A stretch of 64,000 bases of DNA, from the NCBI GenBank assembly GCA_947474005.1, contig CANJHI010000002.1, positions 1 to 64,000 on the forward strand, given 5' to 3'. The first letter of the stretch is position 1, and every line of letters starts with the position of its first letter. Positions 56,934 to 64,000 of this stretch are shown piece after piece. Source of the stretch: Alphaproteobacteria bacterium. GTDB lineage: Bacteria > Pseudomonadota > Alphaproteobacteria > Reyranellales > Reyranellaceae. The position numbers and the translations under genes are program-made. Under the pieces are notes generated by a model. That model saw only the letters and a program-made list of their open reading frames with translations, did not search any database and was not told the DNA's origin.

Positions 56934-57887
56934 ATGCATTGGCTGGCGCGGCAGGTGTTGCGGCTGGCAGTCGTGTTGTTCTGTGTCACGCTGCTCACCT
57001 TCCTGATCGTCAACATCCTGCCCGGCGACGTGGCGACCGCTATTCTCGGTGGCCTCGCCACGCCGGAGGACCTTGCTGGCCTCCGCGCCGACCTCGGCCT
57101 CGATCGGCCGATGCTGGTGCGCTACTTCGACTGGCTGGGCTCGGCGCTGTCGGGCGATCTCGGCCGCTCCCACCGCAGCGGCGAGCCGGTGGCGCAGGCG
57201 ATCGCCGATCGCCTGCCGGTGTCGCTCCAGCTCATGATCATGGCCCAGGTCATCGCCATCGGCATCGCCGTGCCGGCGGCGTTGCTCTCGGTGCGCCGGC
57301 CGGGCGGATTGTTCGACCGGTTGTCGGCGTCGACGGCGTTCGGCTTTCTCGCGACCCCTAGCTTCATGCTCGGCATCCTGCTGATCTACCTGTTCTCCGT
57401 GACCCTCGACCTGCTGCCGGCGACCGGCTTTTCGCCGATGTCCGAAGGCCTGTGGGCGAACCTCGAATCGATGATCCTGCCGGCGCTGTCGCTCGGCCTG
57501 ATCGAGTGGACGGTGCTGATGCGGGTGCTGCGCTCCGACCTGCTGACCACGCTCAAGGAGGACTTCATCCTGCTCGCGCGCGCCAAGGGCCTGCCGCCGT
57601 GGCGGGTGCTGCTGCAGCATGCGTTGCGCCCCTCGTCGTTCACGCTGATCACCGTGATCGGGCTCAACATCGGCGGCCTGATCGGCGGCGCGGTGATCGT
57701 CGAGCAGATCTTCGCGCTGCCCGGCGTTGGCCGGCTGCTGCTCGGCGGCATCTTCAATCGCGACCTGATCCTGGTGCAGGGCACGGTGTCGTTCATCGCT
57801 GCGGGTTTCGTGCTCGTCAATTTCCTGGTCGACATGCTCTACGCCGTGCTCGACCCGAGGGTCCGTCATGTCCGCTTCCGCAGTTAG
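56934..57887 (+). CDS. ABC transporter permease (DppB type)
   Basis: 317-aa inner-membrane protein with six membrane segments. It starts RQVLRLAVVLFCVTLLTFLI and has the DppB-type periplasmic patch LPGDVATAILGGLATPED and LGLDRPMLVRYFDWLGSAL. The EAA loop is LARAKGLPPWRVLLQHALRP. GVGRLLLGGIFNRDLILVQG and VDMLYAVLDPRVR follow. It overlaps the next gene by 20 nt. Confidence 0.95.
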   Translation: MHWLARQVLRLAVVLFCVTLLTFLIVNILPGDVATAILGGLATPEDLAGLRADLGLDRPMLVRYFDWLGSALSGDLGRSHRSGEPVAQAIADRLPVSLQLMIMAQVIAIGIAVPAALLSVRRPGGLFDRLSASTAFGFLATPSFMLGILLIYLFSVTLDLLPATGFSPMSEGLWANLESMILPALSLGLIEWTVLMRVLRSDLLTTLKEDFILLARAKGLPPWRVLLQHALRPSSFTLITVIGLNIGGLIGGAVIVEQIFALPGVGRLLLGGIFNRDLILVQGTVSFIAAGFVLVNFLVDMLYAVLDPRVRHVRFRS

Positions 57888-58725
57888 GCCCGCGACCGTC
57901 GCTCCGGTCGGCCGGCGGCTCAGCTGGGCAATCGTCCTGCCGCTCGCCTGGGTGGCGCTCGTGGCATTTCTCGCGGTCACGGCCGACTGGCTCCCGTTGC
58001 CCGATCCGGCGGCGCAGGAGCTGATCCTGCGGCGCAAGCCGCCCTCGACGACCTATCTGCTGGGAACGGACAATCTGGGCCGCGACATGCTGTCCCGCAT
58101 CATCTATGGCGGCCGCACCTCGCTGATCGTCGGTATCTGCGCGCCGTTCTTCGGCTTCCTGATCGGCGGCGCGATCGGCATGAGCGCCGGCTATTTCCGC
58201 GGCAAGGTCGACCTGCTGGCGGTAGGCTTCATCGACATCCTGCTGGCTTTTCCGACGCTGGTGCTGGCGCTCACCTTCGTCGCCTACCTGGGCCAGAGTC
58301 TGTTCAACGTCACCCTGGCGCTCGGCATCCTGTCGATTCCCGCCGCGGCGCGGGTGTCGCGGGCCAACACGATGGCATGGGCCAACCGCGACTTCGTGCT
58401 GGCCGCCCGCACCATCGGCGCCAGCAACTGGCGCATCCTGACGCGCGAGATCCTGCCCAATGTGCTGCCGGCGATGTTCGCCTTCTGGCTGGTCGCCGTC
58501 AGCGTGATCATCGTGGCCGAAGGCGCGCTGTCGTTCCTCGGCCTCGGCATCCCGGCGCCGCAGCCGAGCTGGGGCGGCATGATCGCCGATGGCCGCGAAG
58601 CGCTCGACGTGGCGCCGCACACCGCCTTGATCCCGGCGGCGGTGATGTTCCTTACCGTGCTGTCGCTCAATTTCCTGGGCGACATGGTGCGCAATCTGGT
58701 CGATCCGCGCAGGTCCTCCCTATGA
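57868..58725 (+). CDS. ABC transporter permease (DppC type)
   Basis: 285-aa second permease. After a short cytoplasmic start comes a membrane helix, then PPSTTYLLGTDNLGRDMLSR, the N-terminal OppC/DppC motif. The EAA loop is ARTIGASNWRILTREILPNV, with SFLGLGIPAPQPSWGGMIAD near the end, which is diagnostic. Pairs with the DppB-type subunit to form the channel. Confidence 0.95.
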   Translation: MSASAVRPATVAPVGRRLSWAIVLPLAWVALVAFLAVTADWLPLPDPAAQELILRRKPPSTTYLLGTDNLGRDMLSRIIYGGRTSLIVGICAPFFGFLIGGAIGMSAGYFRGKVDLLAVGFIDILLAFPTLVLALTFVAYLGQSLFNVTLALGILSIPAAARVSRANTMAWANRDFVLAARTIGASNWRILTREILPNVLPAMFAFWLVAVSVIIVAEGALSFLGLGIPAPQPSWGGMIADGREALDVAPHTALIPAAVMFLTVLSLNFLGDMVRNLVDPRRSSL

Positions 58726-58750
58726 GTGGGCAATCGTGGAGTAGTCAATC

Positions 58751-59770
58751 ATGAGCGGGGCTGTGAGCGGGGCCGTGAGTGGTGGGCCGCTCCTGTCGGT
58801 GCGTGATGCACGCGTGGGCTTCGGCACGGTGCGTGGCCTGCTGCGCGCCGTCGACGGCGTGTCGTTCGACCTCGAGGCCGGCCGCACGCTGGGCATCGTG
58901 GGTGAGTCGGGGTCGGGCAAGTCGGTGCTGGTGCGTTCGCTGATCGGGCTGGTGGGCTCCGGTTCCGGCGCCATCGTCGGCGGGGAGGTGCGGCTCGATG
59001 GCCAGGATGTGCGCGGCTTGTCGGCTAAAAATTTTCGCCAGCTGCTCGGCCGCGATATCGGCATCGTCTTTCAGGATCCGATGACCTCGCTCAACCCGGT
59101 GATGAAGATCGGCCGGCAGATCGGCGAGGGTCTGAGGCTAAATCGTGGGCTCAACGCCACTGCCGCGGCGCGACGGGCCGTCGAGCTGCTGGTCGAGGTC
59201 GGCATTCCCGAGCCTGAACGGCGCGCCAGCCAGTATCCCCACGAACTATCGGGCGGAATGCGCCAGCGCGTGGCGATCGCCATTGCCATCGCCTGCGAGC
59301 CCAAGCTGCTGATCGCCGACGAGCCGACGACGGCACTCGATGTCACCGTGCAGCGCCAGATCCTCGACCTGCTGCAGCGCGAGCAGCGCCAGCGCGGCAT
59401 GGCGATGATCCTGATCACCCATGATCTCGGCGTCGCCGCCGGCCGCGCCGACGACATCATGGTGATGTACGCCGGCCGTGCCGTCGAAATGGCGGCGACA
59501 CGCGAGATCTTCCGCGGGCCGCGCATGCCCTACACCGAGGCGCTGCTGCGCTCGCTGCCGCGGCTGAGCGACCCTACCCACACAAGGCTCTCCGCCATCC
59601 CCGGCCGTCCGCCCGACCTGGCGCGGCGCGGCACGGGCTGTTCCTTTGCGCCCCGCTGCACCTACCGCAGCGAGCGCTGCGAAGCCGAGGAGCCGGTGCT
59701 GAGCCGCGAGGGCGGTCGCGGCTTTGCCTGCTTCCATCCGCTGAACGCCAGCGCAGGGACCAGCGCATGA
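58751..59770 (+). CDS. ABC transporter ATP-binding protein (DppD type)
   Basis: 339-aa ATPase. Walker A GESGSGKSVLV, Q-loop VFQDPMTSLNPVM, signature LSGGMRQR, Walker B LLIADEPTTALD and switch His ITHDLGVAA. The C-terminal oligopeptide extension carries the Cys-rich CSFAPRCTYRSERC that binds a 4Fe-4S cluster in this subfamily. The N-terminus has a small Gly/Ser/Val repeat (MSGAVSGAVSGG). The stop overlaps the next ATG. Confidence 0.95.
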   Translation: MSGAVSGAVSGGPLLSVRDARVGFGTVRGLLRAVDGVSFDLEAGRTLGIVGESGSGKSVLVRSLIGLVGSGSGAIVGGEVRLDGQDVRGLSAKNFRQLLGRDIGIVFQDPMTSLNPVMKIGRQIGEGLRLNRGLNATAAARRAVELLVEVGIPEPERRASQYPHELSGGMRQRVAIAIAIACEPKLLIADEPTTALDVTVQRQILDLLQREQRQRGMAMILITHDLGVAAGRADDIMVMYAGRAVEMAATREIFRGPRMPYTEALLRSLPRLSDPTHTRLSAIPGRPPDLARRGTGCSFAPRCTYRSERCEAEEPVLSREGGRGFACFHPLNASAGTSA

Positions 59771-60726
59771 GCGACCTCCTGCGCATGACCGACCTCAACG
59801 TCGAATACCCGGTGGGCGGCGGCCGCCACGTCCATGCCGTGAGCGACGTCACGCTCGCGGTCCGCCAGGGCGAGACACTGGGACTGGTGGGCGAGTCCGG
59901 TTCGGGCAAGTCGTCGCTGGCGCGCGCGCTGCTGCAGCTGCCGCCGCCGCAGCGCGGCAGCGTGCTGTTCGACGGCAACGAGCTGACCCAGATGCGCGGC
60001 GAGGCGCTGCGCGCGGTGCGTCCTCGCCTGCAGATGATCTTCCAGGATCCGATCGCTTCGCTCAATCCGCGCCGCCGCGTGGCCGAGATCGTGGCCGAGC
60101 CGCTGGTCGTGTCGGGCGTGCGCGATCCGACTGAGCGCACCCGCCGCGTGCGCGCCGTCATGGAGGCAGTCGGCCTCGACCCCGACCTCGTGTGGACGCG
60201 GAGGCCGCACGAATTCTCCGGCGGCCAGTGCCAGCGCATCGCCATTGCACGCGCGCTGGTGCTCGAGCCCAAGCTGATCGTCTGCGACGAGCCTGTATCG
60301 GCGCTCGACGTCTCGATCCGCGCCCAGATTCTCAACCTGCTCGAGGACATGAAGGCGCGCTTTGGACTGACGTTGCTGTTCATCGCCCACGACCTCGCGG
60401 TGGTGAAGTCGGTGTCGGACCGCGTGGCGGTGATGTATCTCGGCAGGCTGTGCGAGGTCGCCGATTCGGCGTCGCTGTTCGCCACGCCCGCGCACCCCTA
60501 TACCGCCGCGCTGATGGCGGCGATCCCCGTGCCCGATCCCGACATCCCGCTGGGCGACACCAAGCTCAAGCCCGGCGACCCGCCGTCGCCGCTCGATCCG
60601 CCTTCGGGCTGCCGCTTCCGCACCCGCTGTCCGCATGCCGAGGCGCGCTGCACCACCGAGGTGCCCCCGCTGCGCGAGATCGCCGCCGGCCGTGAGGTGG
60701 CCTGCCACTTCCCATTGATCGGCTAA
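59767..60726 (+). CDS. ABC transporter ATP-binding protein (DppF type)
   Basis: 319-aa partner ATPase. Walker A GESGSGKSSLAR, Q-loop IFQDPIASLNPRR, signature FSGGQCQR, Walker B LIVCDEPVSALD and switch His IAHDLAVVK. The C-terminal extension has SGCRFRTRCPHAEARC. It completes a heterodimeric ATPase with the DppD-type subunit. Last gene of the operon; a hairpin terminator follows. Confidence 0.95.
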   Translation: MSDLLRMTDLNVEYPVGGGRHVHAVSDVTLAVRQGETLGLVGESGSGKSSLARALLQLPPPQRGSVLFDGNELTQMRGEALRAVRPRLQMIFQDPIASLNPRRRVAEIVAEPLVVSGVRDPTERTRRVRAVMEAVGLDPDLVWTRRPHEFSGGQCQRIAIARALVLEPKLIVCDEPVSALDVSIRAQILNLLEDMKARFGLTLLFIAHDLAVVKSVSDRVAVMYLGRLCEVADSASLFATPAHPYTAALMAAIPVPDPDIPLGDTKLKPGDPPSPLDPPSGCRFRTRCPHAEARCTTEVPPLREIAAGREVACHFPLIG

Positions 60727-60742
60727 ATGACGGCGGGCTGAA

Positions 60743-60776
60743 CGAAAAACGACGCGCATCGCTGCGCGCCGTTCTT
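60743..60776. terminator. Bidirectional Rho-independent terminator
   Basis: AACGACGCGCA (60748-60758), TCGC loop, TGCGCGCCGTT (60763-60773) forms an 11-bp stem with one mismatch. It is preceded by an A-run and followed by TCTTTC, so it can end the Dpp-type operon on the plus strand and the tRNA-Pro transcript on the minus strand. Confidence 0.8.
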
Positions 60777-60783
60777 TCGCCAT

Positions 60784-60860
60784 TGGTCGGAGCGAGAGGA
60801 TTCGAACCTCCGGCCCCTAGCTCCCGAAGCTAGTGCTCTACCAGGCTGAGCTACGCTCCG
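60784..60860 (-). tRNA. tRNA-Pro (anticodon CGG)
   Basis: 77 nt including an encoded 3' CCA. The acceptor stem is CGGAGCG/CGCTCCG and the D arm GTAGCTCAGCCTGGTAGAGC. The anticodon stem-loop CTAGC-TTCGGGA-GCTAG gives anticodon CGG, reading CCG proline codons. The T arm contains GGTTCGAATCC. All helices pair. It is flanked on its 3' side by a terminator. Confidence 0.95.
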
Positions 60861-60989
60861 TCAGATTTACGGACTCCGGCCCGCTGGCGAGGCGGGGTTA
60901 TAGCCGTGGCCCACCGGGGTCGCAAGTATGGTCGCGGGGGCCAGGATCAGCCGCTATAGTCGGCCTTTCGGGGACTTGCCGGGGGGCTC

Positions 60990-61814
60990 ATGGCGAAGAA
61001 GAAGCGGCTGAAAATCGCGCTGATCGGCTATGGCGCCATCAGCCAGATGCTGTTCGACGTCTTCCGCGAGAAGAAGCCTGCGATCGACATTGTCGGCATC
61101 CTGGTCCGGAAGGGCCGCGCCAAAGCGGTGCAGAAGAAGGTCGGCCGCAAGGCGGTCGTCGTCGAGACGCTGAAGGCGCTGCTCAAGCTTGAGCCCGATG
61201 TCGTGGTCGAGGCGGCGAGCCAGCAGGCGGTGCGCGACTGGGGCGAGACGATCCTCAGGAAGGGCTTCGATTTCATGGTGATCGCCACCGGCGCCTATGG
61301 CGACCCCAAGCTCTGGAAGACGCACATCAAGGCGGCGGAGAAGAGCGGGGCGCGGCTGCGACTGCCGTCGGGCGCGATCGCTGGGCTCGACGGGCTGCTC
61401 GCCATGCGCCTGGGCAAGCTCGAACGCGTCAAATACACCTCGATCAAGCCACCGCATGCCTGGACCGGCACGCCGGCCGAGACCGAGTTCGACCTGCCGT
61501 CGATCAAGGAGCCGACGGTGATCTTCCGCGGCAGCCCGGCCGATGCCGGCCGGCTCTATCCGAAGAACGCCAATCTCGCGGTGACGGTGGCGCTGTGCGG
61601 CGCCGGACTGAAGCGCACCGAGATCGAACTGGTGGCCGATCCCACTCTGCCGCCCGGCACCAACGCGAGCCGCCTGGAAGTGACGAGCGACTCAGGCGAG
61701 ATGACGATGCACCGCCTCGGCCGCGCTATGCCGGATAATCCCAAGACCGGTGTGCTGACCGCGCTCACCATGGCGGACGACCTGATGAAGATCGTCCGCT
61801 CTAGCGACTGGTAG
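60990..61814 (+). CDS. nadX: Aspartate dehydrogenase (NadX-like)
   Basis: 274-aa NAD(P)-dependent oxidoreductase that converts L-aspartate to iminoaspartate, a route to quinolinate and NAD. The Rossmann start is KIALIGYGAISQMLF. VVVEAASQQAVRDWG and LPSGAIAGLDGLLA follow. The C-terminal catalytic domain has TSIKPPHAWTGTPAE, LYPKNANLAVTVALCGAG and RAMPDNPKTGVLTA, as in NadX. The upstream 130 nt hold the tRNA and a short gap. No nadA/nadC is adjacent. Confidence 0.88.
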   Translation: MAKKKRLKIALIGYGAISQMLFDVFREKKPAIDIVGILVRKGRAKAVQKKVGRKAVVVETLKALLKLEPDVVVEAASQQAVRDWGETILRKGFDFMVIATGAYGDPKLWKTHIKAAEKSGARLRLPSGAIAGLDGLLAMRLGKLERVKYTSIKPPHAWTGTPAETEFDLPSIKEPTVIFRGSPADAGRLYPKNANLAVTVALCGAGLKRTEIELVADPTLPPGTNASRLEVTSDSGEMTMHRLGRAMPDNPKTGVLTALTMADDLMKIVRSSDW

Positions 61815-61821
61815 AAACGTC

Positions 61822-62349
61822 TCAGCGCGGGCCGGGGCCGCGCATGTGGTGGCCAGGGCCGCCTGCCGGCAGGCCCTGCGGGCGGTCGAGGATGGCCTTC
61901 TGCTCCGGTGACAGCACGCCATAGAGCGCCACGAGCGTGGGCTTCACCGTCTCGATCGAGGCGACGCGGGCCTTCATCGCTTCCTCTTCCATCGACAGGC
62001 GATCGACGTAGTTGGGACGCTCCTTCATCTCGGCCGGCAGGGTCGCGCAGCGGGCGCTGGCCTTGGTGCTGGCTTCGTCGGACGCCTTCTCGAAGGCGTT
62101 CCAGGCCGTCATCTGGTCGGGCTTCAGTTCCAGCCGGGCCTTGATGTAGGCGCGGTTGCCGATGCGGCGCGCGACCTGGTCCAGGCACATGTTCTTGGGC
62201 GAGAAGCTGCGGCCTGCGGCGCCGGCGACCGGCGGGGGAGCCTGGGCGATCTCCAGCATGTCGAAGTCGCTATCGCTGTCGAGCGCGAAGGCTGGGCTGG
62301 CGAAGGCAAAGCCTGCGGCAATAGCCAGGAGCAGGGGACGGAAGGACAT
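61822..62349 (-). CDS. Spy/CpxP-like LTxxQ-motif periplasmic protein
   Basis: 175 aa. Signal peptide FRPLLLAIAAGFAFASPAFA, then a helical mature part with two LTxxQ-related motifs (LELKPDQMTAW and GVLSPEQKAIL) and a Gly/His-rich end (GPGHHMRGPGPR). Relatives act as periplasmic chaperones or metal-stress sensors. ATG 62349 has GAGG 6 nt upstream. Two cysteines (MCLDQ, ARCATL) are conserved in alphaproteobacterial versions. Convergent with nadX. Confidence 0.8.
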   Translation of the reverse strand: MSFRPLLLAIAAGFAFASPAFALDSDSDFDMLEIAQAPPPVAGAAGRSFSPKNMCLDQVARRIGNRAYIKARLELKPDQMTAWNAFEKASDEASTKASARCATLPAEMKERPNYVDRLSMEEEAMKARVASIETVKPTLVALYGVLSPEQKAILDRPQGLPAGGPGHHMRGPGPR

Positions 62350-62426
62350 CGAATACCTCACCGAAATATGGAGTGTTCCGATGATACGGTCTGAGCGGGC
62401 CGAGTGTGCCCGGCGTATGTGTTAAG

Positions 62427-63992
62427 TTATGTAAAGTTCGGTCCCAAATTATTCACCCGAAGATCGGCCATCCAGCGCGCAAAGGCGTCGCGTTCGGCCT
62501 CGGTCATATGCAGGCCTTCCTTGGTCCGCCGCCACAGGACGTCCTCGGCCTCGACCGCCCATTCGTCGCGGATCAGGTAGCGGACTTCGAGCTCGTAGAG
62601 ATTTCCGCCGAAATGCCGGCCGAGATCGGCCACCGTCTTCACAGGCTCCAGCAGCTCGCCGAGGCCCGAACCGTGCCGGCGGGCCAGGACGCGGACCAGT
62701 TCGGTGGGCAGGCCGCGCTTGGTCTGGGCCGCGCCGTCGACGAAGCGGTCGAAGGCTTCCTCGAAGGTCGGCGCGTCGGCCAGTTCGCCGTCGAACACCG
62801 CCCGGGTCGCCGTCCAGTTGCCGCCCATGCGCGGGAAATAGGGTTTGAGGTCCCCGAGCGCATGCTCGGCGAGGCGGCGGTAGGTCGTGATCTTGCCGCC
62901 GAACACCGAGAGCAGCGGCGCGGTACCGCCATTCGGTCCATTGGGCGCACCATCCACTTCGAGGTGATAGTCGCGCGTCACCGACGAGGGATTGTCGTCG
63001 CCGTCATCGAACAGCGGGCGTACGCCGGAATAGGTCCAGACCACGTCTTCAGGCGTCACCGGTTTCTGCATGTAGTGGCCGGCGATCTCGCAGAGATAGG
63101 CGATCTCCTCTGGCGTGCAGACCGGCTTTTCGCCGAACTCCGAGGGAATGTCGGTGGTGCCGATCACCGTGAAGTCGCGCTCGTAGGGAATAATGAAGAC
63201 GATGCGGTTGTCGCTGTTCTGCAGGATGAAGGCGTGGTCGCCCTCGTGCAGGCGCGGCACCACGATGTGGCTGCCCTTGATCAGGCGCACGCGCTTGCTG
63301 GTGCGGATGGGGGTCTGCTCGTCGAGGAAATGTTTGACCCACGGACCGGCAGCGTTGACGAGGCCGCGCGCCTTGAGATGCACGGCCGAGCCGTCGGGCG
63401 CGGCGAGTTCGATGTGCCAGAGCTTGCCGTCGTCGCAGCGCCGGGCCGAGACGCAGCGATGGCGCGCAAAGATGCGGGCGCCCATCTCGCGCGCCGACTT
63501 CAGGTTGCAGATCACCAGGCGGGCGTCGTCGACCCAGGCGTCGGAATAGACGAAGCCCTTCTTGAACGACGGTTTTAGCCCTTCGCCGTACTTCGAGTTT
63601 GGCAGATCCACGGCCTCCGATTTGGGCAGGGTCATGTGCCAGTCGAGGTGGTCGTAGAGGAAGAGGCCGAGCCGGAGCATCCAGCGCGGGCGCAGGTGCG
63701 GTTCGTGCGGCAGGACAAAGCGCATCGGGAAGGCGAGGTGCGGCGCCTTGGCCAGCAGCACCTCGCGCTCCATCAGCGCCTCGCGGACCAGTCGGAACTC
63801 GTATTGCTCGAGGTAGCGGAGGCCGCCGTGGATCAGCTTGCTCGAGGCCGAGGAGGTGGCGCTGGCGAAATCGTTCATTTCGCAGAGCCCGACCTTCAGC
63901 GATCGCCCCACCGCGTCACAGGCAATGCCTGCGCCATTGATCCCGCCACCGACCACGAACAGGTCGAGCGGGGCGTCCTCCCTCGCTTCCAT
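62427..63992 (-). CDS. glpD: Glycerol-3-phosphate dehydrogenase (aerobic, FAD-dependent)
   Basis: 521-aa membrane-associated flavoenzyme oxidising sn-glycerol 3-phosphate to dihydroxyacetone phosphate and passing electrons to quinone. FAD-binding motif LFVVGGGINGAGIACDAVGR. SATSSASSKLIHGGLRYLEQ, the family signature, is followed by NAAGPWVKHF and FGGKITTYRRLAEHAL. The C-terminal domain ends with VEAEDVLWRRTKEGLHM. The ATG lies 8 nt from the window edge and appears to be the true start. Confidence 0.96.
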   Translation of the reverse strand: MEAREDAPLDLFVVGGGINGAGIACDAVGRSLKVGLCEMNDFASATSSASSKLIHGGLRYLEQYEFRLVREALMEREVLLAKAPHLAFPMRFVLPHEPHLRPRWMLRLGLFLYDHLDWHMTLPKSEAVDLPNSKYGEGLKPSFKKGFVYSDAWVDDARLVICNLKSAREMGARIFARHRCVSARRCDDGKLWHIELAAPDGSAVHLKARGLVNAAGPWVKHFLDEQTPIRTSKRVRLIKGSHIVVPRLHEGDHAFILQNSDNRIVFIIPYERDFTVIGTTDIPSEFGEKPVCTPEEIAYLCEIAGHYMQKPVTPEDVVWTYSGVRPLFDDGDDNPSSVTRDYHLEVDGAPNGPNGGTAPLLSVFGGKITTYRRLAEHALGDLKPYFPRMGGNWTATRAVFDGELADAPTFEEAFDRFVDGAAQTKRGLPTELVRVLARRHGSGLGELLEPVKTVADLGRHFGGNLYELEVRYLIRDEWAVEAEDVLWRRTKEGLHMTEAERDAFARWMADLRVNNLGPNFT

Positions 63993-64000
63993 GCCCGATC

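Noticed and set aside
56067-58037. 656-codon minus-strand frame across the Dpp-type permease genes
   Set aside because: It is antisense to three conserved ABC genes and has no recognisable domain.

Overview
The window is a GC-rich (roughly two-thirds G+C), gene-dense stretch of what looks like an alphaproteobacterial chromosome, from a soil-type heterotroph. It has four orphan Bug/TctC-type solute receptors, two dipeptide-type (family 5) substrate-binding proteins, a complete histidine-utilisation block, several 2-oxoglutarate/Fe oxygenases, Rieske and molybdenum enzymes, and alphaproteobacterial-style extragenic palindromes. Reyranella or a Bradyrhizobium-like genus is my best guess, but that is inference. 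I see no rRNA, insertion sequence, integrase, prophage or CRISPR array. One tRNA (Pro, CGG) is present.

Layout. 1-0.6 kb: no recognisable gene. 0.6-8.2 kb: TctC receptor, PcaB-like lyase, SDR, class A beta-lactamase, DmpA-type peptidase, fosmidomycin-resistance-type MFS pump and Nu-type GST. 8.4-11.8 kb: Rieske oxygenase followed by a lone xanthine-dehydrogenase-type molybdenum subunit. 11.8-17.4 kb: family 5 binding protein divergent from two tandem amidases and an M20 carbamoylase. 17.5-24.6 kb: HTH protein, ABC_sub_bind lipoprotein-like receptor, YqjI-like PadR regulator with a DUF2218 protein, serine hydrolase, two SpoIIAA-like paralogues, alpha/beta hydrolase and TctC. 24.7-30.1 kb: APH-fold kinase, OmpA-like protein, AI-2E-type permease, two small YqjD/YqjE-like genes, a glutaredoxin-DinB protein with an in-frame TGA, and TctC. 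30.2-36.4 kb: VOC protein, LLM monooxygenase and a fused ABC exporter, divergent from a LysR regulator. 36.6-39.1 kb: tandem serine hydrolases.

39.1-50.3 kb is the most coherent unit. A leftward operon (PhyH-type oxygenase, SsuABC-like importer, HutC-type regulator, TauD-type oxygenase) lies beside a second HutC-type regulator that diverges from hutI-hutH-hutU-DUF1028. Near-identical TGTATAG(A/T)CA sites precede both transcription units, so import or oxidation of an imidazole compound may be co-regulated with the urocanate pathway.

50.3-64 kb: GNAT, SDR, DsbA-like isomerase, TSUP exporter, TauD oxygenase, TctC, a complete Dpp-like ABC importer (binding protein, two permeases, two ATPases), tRNA-Pro, aspartate dehydrogenase, Spy-like protein and GlpD.

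The most striking single observation is at 28333-29082. A glutaredoxin-domain gene has an opal codon exactly at the first cysteine of the CxxC redox motif (Gly-UGA-Thr-Ser-Cys). A 7-bp RNA hairpin, built from codons that look rare for this genome, follows 12 nt downstream. A selenocysteine-containing glutaredoxin is the leading explanation; a nonsense mutation or sequencing error is the alternative. The selenocysteine machinery is not in this window and must be sought elsewhere in the genome.
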